Part shown: positions 35,622 through 46,607 of the stretch, one piece after another
How positions within the stretch are numbered: position 1 is the stretch's first letter
Layout: every line of letters starts with the position of its first letter
From: Parvularcula lutaonensis
GTDB taxonomy: Bacteria > Pseudomonadota > Alphaproteobacteria > Caulobacterales > Parvularculaceae
Direction: 5' to 3'
DNA length: 64,000 nucleotides
Assembly (NCBI RefSeq): GCF_014651915.1
Contig: NZ_BMXU01000002.1
Coordinates: 124,001 to 188,000 of the forward strand
Position numbers and translations under genes: made by a program
The notes under the pieces: generated by a model
The model's input: only the letters and a program-made list of their open reading frames with translations
The model's database searches: none
Told to the model about the DNA's origin: nothing

Positions 35622-36842
35622 TCAGCTCAACAATTCATTTGCCTTGCGGCACGCTGCAACGAGGGCGTCGACCTCGTCATGGGTGTTGTAGGCGGCGAAG
35701 CTGGCGCGCGCGGTGGCGGAGACGCCGAGCTTCTTCATCAGGGGCTGGCAGCAATGGTGCCCCGCCCGCACCGCGACGCCCTGGCGATCGAGGATCGTCG
35801 AGACGTCGTGGGGGTGAATGCCCTTGAGGTTGAAGGCGATCACCGGACCTTTCTCCGGGTGCGAGCCATAGAGCTCGATAAAATTCGTGGCGCGCAGGGC
35901 CTCCATCGCATGGTCCGTCAGCGCCCTTTCATGGGCGACGAGACCTTCGAGGTCCTGGGCCATCATCCATTCGAGCGCCGTGCCGAGGCCGATCGCTTCG
36001 AGGATAGGCGGCGTGCCCGCTTCGAAGCGGTGGGGCGGCTCGTTATAGGTGACGCGCTCCTGCTCGACGATGTCGATCATTTCGCCGCCGCCGCGGTAAG
36101 GCGGCAACCGGTCGAGCACGGATTTCCTGCCATAAAGAACGCCGATGCCCGTAGGCCCATAGGTCTTGTGCCCGGTGAAGACATAAAAATCGACGCCGAG
36201 GTCCTGCACGTTCACCGGTCCGTGCACGGCCTTCTGGCAGCCATCAGCGAGGATCATCGCGCCGTGCTCATGGGCGATCTTCGCCATCTCCTTCACCGGC
36301 GTCACAGCGCCAAAGACGTTCGACTGATGCGTTATCGCGACCAGCTTCGTCCGCTCGGTGAACATCGCCGCATAGGCGTCGAGGTCGACATTTCCGTCGG
36401 CATCGACATCGAGCCATTTCAGCACCGCGCCCTTGCGCTCGCGCAGGAAATGCCACGGGACAATGTTGGAGTGGTGTTCCATCACCGAGAGGATGATCTC
36501 GTCACCCTCACGGATTTCTTCCTGACCCAGAACATTGGCCACGAGGTTGACGGCATCTGTGCCGCCCATGGTGAAGACGATCTCATCCGTGGACGCAGCG
36601 TTCAGGAATTTCGCGACCGTGCCGCGCGCCTCCTCGAAGGCCGTGGTGGTCTCGTTCGACAGCGCGTGCAGGCCTCGGTGGACGTTGGCATACTGGCTGC
36701 TCATCGACGCGGTGAGCTGGTCGATCACCGCCTGCGGCTTCTGTACCGAGGCCGCGTTATCGAGATAGACCAGCGGCTTCCCGTGGATCTCCCGCGAGAG
36801 GATCGGGAACTGCACGCGGATGTCTTGGACGTTGAAAGTCAT
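35622..36842 (-). CDS. sufS: Cysteine desulfurase SufS
   Basis: 406-residue PLP enzyme that releases sulfur from cysteine for cluster assembly. VYLDNAASVQKP near the N-terminus, HHSNIVPW, ILADGCQKAVHG, FYVFTGHKTYGPTGIGVLYG with the PLP lysine (about 227), and AVRAGHHCCQPLM with the catalytic Cys near 363. Typical GHHC of SufS. Starts 4 bases into the preceding lipoprotein gene. Confidence 0.96.
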   Translation of the reverse strand: MTFNVQDIRVQFPILSREIHGKPLVYLDNAASVQKPQAVIDQLTASMSSQYANVHRGLHALSNETTTAFEEARGTVAKFLNAASTDEIVFTMGGTDAVNLVANVLGQEEIREGDEIILSVMEHHSNIVPWHFLRERKGAVLKWLDVDADGNVDLDAYAAMFTERTKLVAITHQSNVFGAVTPVKEMAKIAHEHGAMILADGCQKAVHGPVNVQDLGVDFYVFTGHKTYGPTGIGVLYGRKSVLDRLPPYRGGGEMIDIVEQERVTYNEPPHRFEAGTPPILEAIGLGTALEWMMAQDLEGLVAHERALTDHAMEALRATNFIELYGSHPEKGPVIAFNLKGIHPHDVSTILDRQGVAVRAGHHCCQPLMKKLGVSATARASFAAYNTHDEVDALVAACRKANELLS

Positions 36843-37198
36843 GCGCCTCCTTCGCGGCAGGCCCTGATCGCCGCTTCGTCAGCATCGTGAGAAATGATTT
36901 CCATCACCGTGATCTGTGCGGGAAATGCGGAGAGATGACCAAAGCCGGTGAAGCCTTCTTCCGGTTCATGGTCGACGGTGGCTTTCACTACGAGCACGAC
37001 CTCGGCGTTGAACGCCGGACGGAAGTCGCCCCACACGTCGACGCCAGCCGTCTCCAGCCACCATGTCTCGCCTGATCCGCACACGGTGAAGTTGCTCACT
37101 TCGAAGCCGCTTTCATAGACTCCGCGATAGGTGTCTTCACCTTGCGCGGTGGTGCAGGCGACAAGCGCGAGAGGGGCGATGGCGGCGAGAAGCTTCAC
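36839..37198 (-). CDS. Small putative lipoprotein inside the suf operon
   Basis: 119 residues from GTG 37198, overlapping the sufD stop (GTGA) and the sufS start (4 bases). Signal with lipobox ALVAC (Cys about 15); mature part with FTVCGSGETWWLETAGVDVWG and an even acidic tail. No family recognised. An exported lipoprotein is not expected in a cytosolic cluster-assembly operon; its coupling on both sides says it is transcribed and translated with it. Confidence 0.75.
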   Translation of the reverse strand: MKLLAAIAPLALVACTTAQGEDTYRGVYESGFEVSNFTVCGSGETWWLETAGVDVWGDFRPAFNAEVVLVVKATVDHEPEEGFTGFGHLSAFPAQITVMEIISHDADEAAIRACREGGA

Positions 37199-38448
37199 GA
37201 CGCACCTCCGTGGAAGAGCGCGGCGAGCTGTTCGCGCACGGCTTCATCCTTCACCCGCTCCAGCACTTCTCCGCCGAAGGCGTCGATCAGTAGGCTGCGG
37301 GCTTCGTCTTCCGGCACGCCGCGCTGGCGCATGTAGAAGAGCGCTTCGGGGTCGAGGGCGCCGGCCGTGTTGCCGTGGGCGCATTCGACATCGTCCGCAT
37401 AGATCTCAAGCTCGGGCTTGGCGTTGATCTGCGCACCCTTCGAGAGGAGAAGCGCGTGGTGCGCCATCTTCGCGTCGGTGCGCTGGGCGCCGCGCTGCAC
37501 CAGGAACTTGCCCTGAAAAACGCCGCGCGATCGACCGTCTGCAATGCCTTTGACGAGCTGGTCGGTGACGCCGTCTTCGCCCTCGAAGGTGATGTGGCTG
37601 GTGATGTCGGTGTGCAGACTGTCCGACAGGCGATAGAGGGCGTCGATCTTCGCTTCGCTCTCGCCGAGATGGGTCAGTCGCGTCTCATGCCGCGCGAGCT
37701 GCGCGCCGAGCGCTAGGGTCATCTGGTTCAGCTTCACCGTCTCGCCGTCCTTGGCCTCGTCGAGGCGGAGGACGGAGGAGTGGACCAGCACAGCCTCGGA
37801 CGCAGCCGTCTGCACGATGAAACGATCGCACACGGATTTCGCATCGAGCTCCAGCTCCGTCCGGCTGTTGACGAAGGGGCTGCCGGTGATCTCGTGGGTC
37901 TCGACCAGAGTGGCGCGCGCGCCCTCTCCCACCGTGACGAAGACATTGTCGCCGTGGCGGCCTTCGCCGTCGGAGAGGCGGCGAAGGACGATCTTGTGCG
38001 TGAAGCCGGGCAGCACGCTGATGCTCATCAGGGGACGGAGCGCTGCGAGGGCGGAGAGCTCTTCGCCTGCGCCGATCTCATCCTCGGCGTCGCGGCCCTG
38101 GTCATAGAAGCTGACCACGAGGCCATCTTCGACGACATAGGTGCTGCCGACCTTCTCGCCGGATTTGACGATGGGTTTCGGCTCAACGCCGTGGGGCGCC
38201 TGCGGGACGCCGTTCTTCAGGGTGAGGACGGTTGCGCCCTCGAGGGTGATGGGGGCCTCGGCCTTGGAAGCATAGGCGCCCGAAGGCTCGCGCACATCGC
38301 GAAGCGCACCGCGGAGGTCCGACCATTTCCAGGTCTCCGTCCGCCGACCCGGCAGGCCGCGCGAGCGGAGAAGCTCTGCGAGATCCGTGTCCGGAACTTC
38401 GGCAAGGAGCCTGTCTTCAAAGGCAGTGAGGGGGATAGGACTGCTCAT
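37195..38448 (-). CDS. sufD: Fe-S assembly scaffold subunit SufD
   Basis: 417 residues of the SufB/SufD family. GRRTETWKWSDLR near the N-terminus, and the beta-helix core ends with KPELEIYADDVECAHGNTAGALDPEALFYMRQRGVPEDEA, carrying the conserved cysteine and histidine. Forms SufBC2D with SufB and SufC. The 5' and 3' ends each overlap small genes by 4 bases. Confidence 0.95.
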   Translation of the reverse strand: MSSPIPLTAFEDRLLAEVPDTDLAELLRSRGLPGRRTETWKWSDLRGALRDVREPSGAYASKAEAPITLEGATVLTLKNGVPQAPHGVEPKPIVKSGEKVGSTYVVEDGLVVSFYDQGRDAEDEIGAGEELSALAALRPLMSISVLPGFTHKIVLRRLSDGEGRHGDNVFVTVGEGARATLVETHEITGSPFVNSRTELELDAKSVCDRFIVQTAASEAVLVHSSVLRLDEAKDGETVKLNQMTLALGAQLARHETRLTHLGESEAKIDALYRLSDSLHTDITSHITFEGEDGVTDQLVKGIADGRSRGVFQGKFLVQRGAQRTDAKMAHHALLLSKGAQINAKPELEIYADDVECAHGNTAGALDPEALFYMRQRGVPEDEARSLLIDAFGGEVLERVKDEAVREQLAALFHGGAS

Positions 38449-38732
38449 TCGAACTCATCCAATCTGGTCAGCGTCCAGTCGCCGGTCTTGGTTCTTTCCG
38501 CAACGACGCCTGGCTTCAGAAGAGGAAGCGCTCGCGCGTCAGGAAGGCAACTCCTCAAATGACCGAGGCCAACCGTTTTCGCTTGGTCAGAGTCGTGATC
38601 CTCTCTGCCGCACAAAAACTGTAGCCAACCATCTTCGTCATGCACCGCGATCGCAATATCAGCGCCGGCATCGACATGCTCGCATATCAAGCACGCCTTG
38701 CTCTCCTCAAAACTGAAACCAGCGAAATTCAC
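38445..38732 (-). CDS. Small conserved protein inside the suf operon
   Basis: 95 residues from GTG 38732, overlapping the sufC stop by 4 bases and the sufD start by 4 bases. SFEESKACLICEHVDAGADI and AVHDEDGWLQFLCGREDH form a CxxC-containing fold that I have seen in hypothetical proteins of many genomes, sometimes near toxin-immunity loci; the family name is not certain. Cytosolic. Role in suf unknown. Confidence 0.7.
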   Translation of the reverse strand: MNFAGFSFEESKACLICEHVDAGADIAIAVHDEDGWLQFLCGREDHDSDQAKTVGLGHLRSCLPDARALPLLKPGVVAERTKTGDWTLTRLDEFE

Positions 38733-39478
38733 GCAGCCTCCGACGCGAATTGTTCGTAGCCGGACTCTTCGAGTTCTTTCGCCAGTTCCGGGCCGCCGGA
38801 GTGGACGATGCGGCCGCCGGCGAGGACGTGGATGCGGTCGGGCTTCACGTAGTCCAGGAGCCGCTGATAGTGGGTGATGACGAGAAAGCCGCGGTCGGGG
38901 CCGCGGAGGCTGTTCACGACCTCGCCGACCATGCGGAGGGCGTCGATGTCGAGGCCGCTGTCGGTCTCGTCCATGATGCAGAAGCGCGGCTCGAAGAGGG
39001 CCATCTGCAGCATTTCCATGCGCTTTTTCTCGCCGCCGGAATAGCCGTCATTGAACGGACGTTTGAGTTTCTCCGGGGAGAGGCCGACGGTTTTCGCGTG
39101 CTCGCGGAAGACCTTGAGGAACTCCGCCGAGGACATCTCCTCCTCGCCGCGCGCCTTGCGCTGGGCGTTGAGGGCGGTGCGGAGGAAGTTCATCGTCGCA
39201 ACGCCCGGAATCGCTGGCGGGGACTGGAAGGAGAGGAAGACCCCCTTCGCCGCGCGTTCGTCCGGACCCATCTCGAGAAGGCTTTCGCCGTCAAGCGTAA
39301 TATCCCCTTCGGACGGTTCGTACCCGTCACGTCCTGCAATGGTGTAGCTCAGCGTCGACTTGCCCGAGCCATTCGGCCCCATGATGGCATGCACCTCTCC
39401 GGCGGGTACGGAAAGATCGAGGCCGTTGAGGATCTTGTTGCCGCCGAGGGTGACGGTGAGGTTATTGATGTTCAGCAT
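38729..39478 (-). CDS. sufC: Fe-S assembly ATPase SufC
   Basis: 249-residue ABC ATPase of the SufBCD complex. Walker A MGPNGSGKSTLS (about 35-46), YSGGEKKRMEML signature and Walker B CIMDETDSGLDIDAL, ending with H in VITHYQR. Start MLNINNLTVTLGG at 39478; a few upstream codons are possible but lack family support. One base separates it from the preceding small gene. Confidence 0.96.
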   Translation of the reverse strand: MLNINNLTVTLGGNKILNGLDLSVPAGEVHAIMGPNGSGKSTLSYTIAGRDGYEPSEGDITLDGESLLEMGPDERAAKGVFLSFQSPPAIPGVATMNFLRTALNAQRKARGEEEMSSAEFLKVFREHAKTVGLSPEKLKRPFNDGYSGGEKKRMEMLQMALFEPRFCIMDETDSGLDIDALRMVGEVVNSLRGPDRGFLVITHYQRLLDYVKPDRIHVLAGGRIVHSGGPELAKELEESGYEQFASEAA

Positions 39479-39479
39479 G

Positions 39480-39745
39480 TCAGTCCGCCAATTTCTCAAC
39501 AGTGAAGTCGAGATCGGATTTTTCGAGTTTCTGAATATGGCTGTGCCAACCGGGCTCTAGGTCGCGCAGCGCGATTTCCGCAAGCTTGGTGGAAAGCAGG
39601 AGAAGACCTTCGCGATTACCCGAGAGCCAGACGCCGTCGTCGTTCGTCACGCGTAGCTCCGCACCATCAGGCAACTCGTCCCAATAAGTCTCGATATCAC
39701 CAGTCGGTTCTTTTGAGAAAGCGACGTGGAAAGAGAGATTCGCCA

Positions 39746-39746
<1 letters not shown>
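39480..39746 (-). CDS. Small protein inside the suf operon, Imm32-like pattern
   Basis: 88 residues. ATG 39746 overlaps the sufB stop (TGATG). GVWLSGNREGLLLLSTKLAEIALRDLEPGWHSHI resembles the G-N-x-x-G-L...G-x-H-x-H pattern of Imm32-type immunity proteins, recalled rather than tested. No signal peptide. Together with the 95-residue gene it gives two short immunity-like proteins embedded in a cluster-assembly operon. Confidence 0.68.
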
Positions 39747-41265
<1,519 letters not shown>

Positions 41266-41266
<1 letters not shown>

Positions 41267-42399
41267 TATGCTGCTCTCGAAGAGATGCGTTCGAATTCAG
41301 TGGTCCATGTGGTGAGGACGCGCTCCGCTGCATGCGCCGGCGTGTCCCAGCCAAGGGAAATCCGTAGGGATGTCGCGGCTTCTTCCTCCGGCACGCCCAT
41401 TGCGCCGAGGACGGAGGACCGCTTGACCTTGCCGGAGCTGCAGGCCGAGCCTGCGCTGACGGCGATACCTGCGAGGTCCATCGTCATCACCTGAGTCTCG
41501 GATTTGAAGCCGGGAGCCGTGAGACAGGTGGTGTTGGGCAGGCGCGGGGCGGATTGTCCGTGGACGGTGACGCCCTGCGGCAGGCCTGCCTCGATCCGGT
41601 CACGGATTCCCGCGAGGGCCTGGTAGTCGGAGACGCTGGCGACTTCGGCCAGCCTGCCGAAGCCTGCGATAGCGGGAACATTGTGGGTCCCTGCTCTGCG
41701 GTTCTCTTCCTGCCCGCCGCCCCCCAGGAGCGGCTCGAAGCCGAGGCCCGGCGTGACGACAAGCGCGCCAATACCGACAGGCCCACCGGCCTTGTGCGCC
41801 GAGAGCGCGAGCAGGTCCGCGCCGAGGGTCGAGAAATCGATCTCGATCTTGAAGAGCGCCTGCACCGCATCGACCATGGTGTAGCCGCCAGCCTTGCGGG
41901 CGATTTGCGCTGCTTCCTTCACCGGGTGGATGACGCCGGTCTCATTGTTGGCGAGCATGGTGCAGAGAAGAAACGGGCCATCAGCCTGCGGATCATAGGT
42001 GCCGAGGCGTTTTTCCAGCCATGCAAGGTCGAGGGTCCCGTCCTTCAGCACGGGGACCGTTTCGACAGGCAAGCCGGATTTCTCCGCTGCGGCAGGCACG
42101 GCAGGGTGCTCGGTCGCGGAGAGAAAGAGCCTCCGCACTTTGGGGCCACCACGGGCGAAACCGAGGATGGCAGTGTGGTCGGCTTCCGTGCCGCCGGAAT
42201 TGAACACGATGCTGGTCGGCGGACAGGAGATTGCGCCAGCGATGCTCTTCCGAGCCTTCTCCACAAGCTGTTTCGCGGCACGACCCTCGGCGTGCACGGA
42301 GGATGCATTGCGCGGCGCGCTCATGGCGTCGAGCATGGCGTCCCGGCATTCGGGCCGCAGCGGCGACGTCGCGTTATGGTCAAGATAGAGACGGTCCAT
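41266..42399 (-). CDS. Class V aminotransferase, IscS/NifS-type cysteine desulfurase
   Basis: 377 residues starting [17 protein letters not shown] site [18 protein letters not shown] (Lys about 200) and a catalytic-Cys loop [17 protein letters not shown] (about 325) typical of the NifS/IscS branch, distinct from the SufS of the same operon. In alphaproteobacteria this extra desulfurase commonly precedes sufB. Four bases from the regulator stop; coupled to sufB. Confidence 0.92.
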
Positions 42400-42403
42400 G
42401 GCC

Positions 42404-42841
42404 CTACTCCGCTGCCTCCATGAACCCTTGGGGGACCTCACCCGAGACATCGGCGAGAGTCCGGGTGGTGAGCCAGTGGTCGATATGCTCGTCGAGGTCC
42501 GCCCAGAGCTTGTGGGTCAGGCAGCGGGCGCTGGTCCCCGTGCACCCCTGATGGGCGCCGGGCTGACACGCGGTGGACCGGACTTCTTCTTCGACGGCTG
42601 CAACGATCGCCGCGAGGGGGATCTCTGCCGGGTCCTTGGCCAGGACATAGCCGCCCGCAGCGCCCCTCCGGCTCTCGACAAGCCCCGCGCGACGAAGCTT
42701 GGAGAAGACCTGCTCGAGGAAAGCGAGGCTCAGCCGCTGGCGTTCGGCGATCGCGGACAAGGGCACGGGCTGCTCGCCGCCGAAAGCTGCGAGATCCGCC
42801 ATGCCCGTCACGGCCATTCGGGCTTTCGCCGCGAGCTTCAA
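42404..42841 (-). CDS. iscR: Rrf2-family Fe-S regulator, IscR-like
   Basis: 145 residues from TTG 42841, with AAGGAG seven bases upstream. N-terminal winged helix (MAVTGMADLAAF, LSLAFLEQVFSKLRRAGLVESRRGAAGGYVLA); C-terminal cluster-ligand cysteines C-x7-C-x6-C at about residues 92-107 (CQPGAHQGCTGTSARC). Expected to bind a 2Fe-2S cluster and repress the suf operon when iron and clusters are sufficient. First gene of the operon. Confidence 0.92.
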   Translation of the reverse strand: MKLAAKARMAVTGMADLAAFGGEQPVPLSAIAERQRLSLAFLEQVFSKLRRAGLVESRRGAAGGYVLAKDPAEIPLAAIVAAVEEEVRSTACQPGAHQGCTGTSARCLTHKLWADLDEHIDHWLTTRTLADVSGEVPQGFMEAAE

Positions 42842-42918
42842 GCACTATCTCCTTATGGAACCACGTCAGCATGGACAGAGGGCGCGTTTGTGGTAATCGC
42901 CCCTGTTCCTGACCCGGG

Positions 42919-42949
42919 AGGTAGGATTTCCGACCTCTCCAGTCAACTT
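42919..42949 (-). promoter_or_regulatory. Candidate suf promoter/regulator site
   Basis: On the minus strand TTGACT (42946-42941) is followed by GGAGAGGTCGG and CTACCT, about 16 bases apart, which could serve as -35/-10. The GAC...GTC spacing overlaps the promoter and would fit an Rrf2-type operator. It sits about 80-100 bases ahead of the TTG start. Weak evidence; no binding shown. Confidence 0.3.
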
Positions 42950-42994
42950 TATTTGGCGCGCCTCCCTGTCGCGCTGCACAGCGTTTGAGAGCCA

Positions 42995-43663
42995 ATGGCT
43001 GAGATCATTTTTCCCGGTCCCGAGGGCCGGATCGAAGGGCACTACAGAAAGGCGCGCGAAGACAACGCGCCCGTAGCCCTCATCCTTCATCCCCACCCCC
43101 AGTTCGGTGGCACGATGAACGACAAGATCACCTACGAAATGTACCACATGTTCGCACGGCGGGGATTTGCCGTGATGCGGTTCAATTTCCGTGGTGTGGG
43201 CAAGTCCGAGGGTGAGTACGACCAAGGCCAGGGCGAGCTTTCCGATGCCGCAACGGCTCTCGACTACCTGCAGCAGCTCAACCCGACGGCGCCGTTCGCA
43301 TGGGTCGCTGGCTTCTCCTTCGGCTCCTATGTCGGCATGCAGCTGCTGATGCGCCGCCCTGAGATCGTTGGCTTCATCTCGATATCGGCTGCCGCCAATC
43401 TCTACGATTTCAGCTTCCTTGCCCCGTGCCCGTCCTCGGGGCTCGTCATCCATGGCGAGCAGGACAAGATCTGCCCGCCGCAGCTGACCAAGGACGTGAT
43501 GGCCAAGACCCGGACCCAGAAAGGGCGCCGGATCGAGTTCGAAGTCATCCCCGGTGCAGATCACTTCTTTTCCCAACACCAAGAAGCACTTATGGAGACA
43601 GCCGAGCGTTACCTGGACCGCAGGCTGGAAGAGCCGCCTGAGGGTCGTTTGTTCGAGGACTGA
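42995..43663 (+). CDS. Alpha/beta hydrolase adjacent to the suf regulator
   Basis: 222 residues, cytosolic. PVALILHPHPQFGGTMNDKI (oxyanion), MRFNFRGVGKSEGEYD, nucleophile elbow VAGFSFGSYVG (about 109-119), acid in VIHGEQDKICP and His in PGADHFFSQH. This family (a YfhR/CocE-like small hydrolase) is commonly placed beside sufB clusters in alphaproteobacteria. Divergent from the regulator. Confidence 0.87.
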   Translation: MAEIIFPGPEGRIEGHYRKAREDNAPVALILHPHPQFGGTMNDKITYEMYHMFARRGFAVMRFNFRGVGKSEGEYDQGQGELSDAATALDYLQQLNPTAPFAWVAGFSFGSYVGMQLLMRRPEIVGFISISAAANLYDFSFLAPCPSSGLVIHGEQDKICPPQLTKDVMAKTRTQKGRRIEFEVIPGADHFFSQHQEALMETAERYLDRRLEEPPEGRLFED

Positions 43664-43668
43664 AGCCT

Positions 43669-44085
43669 GTGCCCCATTTCGTCGATCCTGACCGTGATGC
43701 CTTCAGGCAATTCGCAGAAAAGGCGATCGAGGGGCCCGTTCAGATGCTGAACCTCATCAAGCTGCGCGAGCGTGCGGCCTATGACGACGGCCGCGAAGCC
43801 TCGGGTGCAGAAGCCTACAAGGCGTACAGCGCCGCCTCGGCCGAGTTCTTCGAGAAGGTCGGCGGCGAGATCACATGGCGCGGCGTGCCGCAGTTCCCGG
43901 TGATCGGGCCGCGCGACCAGGTCTGGGACCTCGGCTTTGTCGCGACGTATCCCAGCAAGGATGCCTTCCTGCAGATGGTCAAGGATCCAGGCTATCAGGC
44001 CATCGTCTTCCACCGGCAGGCGGCGGTGCTCGACTCCCGCCTTTATTGCTTCAAGACCGTCGAGAGCGACGGCGCCTTCGGTTAG
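43669..44085 (+). CDS. DUF1330 protein
   Basis: 138 residues from GTG 43669, five bases after the hydrolase stop. GPVQMLNLIKLRERAAYDDGREASGAEAYKAYSA and a later GYQAIVFHRQAAVLDSRL follow the DUF1330 dimeric alpha/beta-barrel layout. Function unknown; likely co-transcribed with the hydrolase. Confidence 0.85.
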   Translation: MPHFVDPDRDAFRQFAEKAIEGPVQMLNLIKLRERAAYDDGREASGAEAYKAYSAASAEFFEKVGGEITWRGVPQFPVIGPRDQVWDLGFVATYPSKDAFLQMVKDPGYQAIVFHRQAAVLDSRLYCFKTVESDGAFG

Positions 44086-44705
44086 CCTGCGGGAACGGCT
44101 TCGATATGGAGGAGCACCTCCACCTCGAGCCCGACCCACTTGCCGTCAGCGAATTCCCCCGTGCCGACCCCGAATTCGGAGCGGTCGAGAATGACCGAGC
44201 CGTCAGCGATGGCGCGACCGTTCTCGTCAACCTCGAGGCTGAAGGGCATGACCACTTCGCGGGTGATCCCCTTGATGGTCAGGGTGCCGTCCGCCTCATA
44301 GGTCCCGGGGCCGGTGGAGCGGATGGCGGTCGAGCGGAACACCGCGACCGGGTGTAGGGCGGTGTTGAACCATGCCTCTTCCGGCAGGGCCTCATTGCGA
44401 TCTTTCGAGCCGGCATCGGCTGATGCGAGATCGATCAGCGCTTCGATCGAGCCTTCGACTTCCGGGGCTTCGAGATCGAGGAGAATGGCCGCATTCCAGC
44501 GCCCAAAGGTGCCCTCGAAAGTCTTTCCGTTCTGGGTTGCGCGGAACCCGATCGACGATGCCTCGCGATCAACGGTCCAAACGGATGTCCCGACAGGATC
44601 GGCGATCTCGAGATCGACTTCGGTTTCGAGGTCACTGACCTCCGGCTCACCTCCACAGGCGGCGAGCAGTGCCAGGGCAAAAGCGGCAAGGAGGGCACGG
44701 GTCAT
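44082..44705 (-). CDS. YceI-family lipoprotein
   Basis: 207 residues, lipobox LLAAC (Cys about 17). YceI lipocalin-like beta barrel: VDREASSIGFRATQNGKTFEG, LHPVAVFRSTAIR, GTYEADGTLTIKGITREVVMPFSLEV, ILDRSEFGVG. YceI proteins bind isoprenoid chains. Its start overlaps the cytochrome b561 stop by 4 bases; YceI and cytochrome b561 genes are commonly paired. Confidence 0.93.
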   Translation of the reverse strand: MTRALLAAFALALLAACGGEPEVSDLETEVDLEIADPVGTSVWTVDREASSIGFRATQNGKTFEGTFGRWNAAILLDLEAPEVEGSIEALIDLASADAGSKDRNEALPEEAWFNTALHPVAVFRSTAIRSTGPGTYEADGTLTIKGITREVVMPFSLEVDENGRAIADGSVILDRSEFGVGTGEFADGKWVGLEVEVLLHIEAVPAG

Positions 44706-45307
44706 TCGGCGGGATCCTTTTGCGGGGTCGGCTTGGCCGCCATGCGCGGTTGGAGCCGTTCGGGCAGCATGCGGATGAGGATGTCGTCCCGGTCGTGGAA
44801 ATGGTGCTTCAGCGCCGCGCCCACATGAAGGACCAGAAGCCCGATCGTCGCCTTGGCCAGGAGCTCATGGACCTCGATCCAGAACTCGACCTGCTCTTCC
44901 CCTTGAGGGACCGGCAGGTGCGGGACGGGGATCAGGAAGAAGATCTTGGTGTCGATCCCGAGCGTGGAGGCAGAAACCATGGCCCAGCCGGTGAGCGGGA
45001 TACCGATGATCAGGACGTAGAAGGCCACATGGGTGAAGCGCGCCACGATCTTTTGCCAGTTCGGCATGGCCGCAGGCAGGGGCGGGATCGGATGGGTAAG
45101 GCGCCAGTAGAGCCTGAAGAGGGCAAGAGCGAGGACGATGAGGCCGGCGCTCTTGTGGAGCTGATAGAGCGTGAACTTGAATTCAGACGGCTCGAGATTG
45201 TGCATGTAGAACCCGAATGGGATCTGGATCAGGATAATCAGCGCGATCAGCCAGTGCAGGAATTTCGCGACTGCGGTGTAGCGGCTTTGGTCTGTCATGA
45301 CTGTCAT
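44702..45307 (-). CDS. Cytochrome b561
   Basis: 201 residues, four helices with the histidines that bind two hemes (FLHWLIALIILIQIPFG, LHKSAGLIVLALALFRL, HVAFYVLIIGIPLTGW, HELLAKATIGLLVLHVGAALKHHFHDRDD). Inner-membrane quinol electron carrier. Two near starts (ATG 45307 and 45298) are possible. Coupled with the YceI gene. Confidence 0.92.
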   Translation of the reverse strand: MTVMTDQSRYTAVAKFLHWLIALIILIQIPFGFYMHNLEPSEFKFTLYQLHKSAGLIVLALALFRLYWRLTHPIPPLPAAMPNWQKIVARFTHVAFYVLIIGIPLTGWAMVSASTLGIDTKIFFLIPVPHLPVPQGEEQVEFWIEVHELLAKATIGLLVLHVGAALKHHFHDRDDILIRMLPERLQPRMAAKPTPQKDPAE

Positions 45308-45535
45308 GTTGCGCCCTGACCCGGCCGAGGCAACGAAAAGACTCGGTAAACCTGCATTGCCGTCAATTGAACCGATTTTATTTCACTACGCCTTCACGCG
45401 AATCAGTCATCATTGTCGTCGATGAGGAATGGCAGGCGACGCTTCTCCGCCCTCCGGGCACATAGCGCACACAGCGCCTCCCTCCTCGACCCTCCACCCA
45501 TATTGTCCGCAGCCGCACCGTAAAGGAGATGCGTC

Positions 45536-46306
45536 ATGGCTCGTCGTTCAGCGAAGAAATCGATCAAGAGATCGGGTACTCAGCGCCAGGAAGATCGTAG
45601 AGCCATGCCGGACAATGTCAGGCTTCTGTTCGAGGACGGATGGTCCCCGATGGGTGACGTTCCCGAGGGACCGCGGGACCAGAGCTACAAAAAGAAGATC
45701 AGGCCACAGAACGAAACACAGGCGCAGCTGTTCAGGCAGATCGACGAGCACAACGTCGTTTTCGCCTGTGGCCCGGCCGGTACCGGCAAGACCTATGTTG
45801 CCGTCGCCAAGGCCGTCGAGGCGCTGGAGGCTGGCAAGATCGGACGGATCGTCCTGTCGCGCCCCGCCGTGGAAGCGGGCGAAAGCCTGGGCTTCCTGCC
45901 CGGTGACATGGAGGAGAAGCTGTCGCCCTATCTCCGCCCGCTCTATGACTGCCTGACCGACAGGCTGAGTGCCAAGAAAGTCCGCCAACTGATGCAGGAG
46001 GGCGTGATCGAAGTTGCGCCCATCGCCTTCATGAGGGGGCGCACACTGAACAATTCCTTCGTGGTCATCGACGAAGCACAGAACTGCACCTATGCCCAGC
46101 TGAAGATGCTGCTGACGCGGCTTGGCTGGCATTCTTCGATGGTCATCACGGGCGATCCCGAGCAGACCGACCTCCTTCCCGGTGTTTCTGGCTTCGCGGA
46201 GATCGTCGACAAGCTCGACGAGGTCGACGAGGTCGGCGTCACGCGGTTCAAATGCGGGGACATCGTCCGGCACCCGCTGGTCGCCAAGATGGTCGAGAAG
46301 ATCTGA
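45536..46306 (+). CDS. PhoH-family ATPase
   Basis: 256 residues. Walker A FACGPAGTGKTYVAVAKA (about 76-93), RPAVEAGESLGFLPGDMEEKLSPYLRPLYD and Walker B FVVIDEAQNCT are the PhoH signature. It lacks the N-terminal KH-type domain of the longer PhoH (YbeZ), so it belongs to the short form. AAGGAG precedes the ATG by seven. Role probably in RNA or stress metabolism; no ybeY partner is nearby. Confidence 0.93.
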   Translation: MARRSAKKSIKRSGTQRQEDRRAMPDNVRLLFEDGWSPMGDVPEGPRDQSYKKKIRPQNETQAQLFRQIDEHNVVFACGPAGTGKTYVAVAKAVEALEAGKIGRIVLSRPAVEAGESLGFLPGDMEEKLSPYLRPLYDCLTDRLSAKKVRQLMQEGVIEVAPIAFMRGRTLNNSFVVIDEAQNCTYAQLKMLLTRLGWHSSMVITGDPEQTDLLPGVSGFAEIVDKLDEVDEVGVTRFKCGDIVRHPLVAKMVEKI

Positions 46307-46378
46307 GGCGGTTGACAGCAAGGGCATGACGGCCCCCAGTTTCGATATAGAGAACGCAGAGGGAGCGAGGGGGCTGGG

Positions 46379-46561
46379 ATGTCCGAGCGGAAAGACAGCG
46401 AAGAGAAAAAGGGAGCGGGCGCAGCGTTCGACCTCGCAGCAGCGGTGATTGCTTTCGGCTTTGTCTGGCTGGTGTTGGACAACGTGGCTCTGGGGATCCT
46501 TGCGGCATTGATTGTTGGCGGCGGATCGAGAGTGGCCCGCGGCCGGAAAGAAGACAGTTAG
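46379..46561 (+). CDS. Small single-helix membrane protein
   Basis: 60 residues: a charged N-terminus (about 1-15), one long helix (about 16-49, AFDLAAAVIAFGFVWLVLDN...) and a basic tail. GGGAG is upstream. No family recognised; the short length and hydrophobic core fit a small inner-membrane protein. Confidence 0.6.
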   Translation: MSERKDSEEKKGAGAAFDLAAAVIAFGFVWLVLDNVALGILAALIVGGGSRVARGRKEDS

Positions 46562-46607
46562 AGGGCTTGTCAGCCAGGAATCTGGAGGCCGGTTCGGCTT
46601 TCGCGCT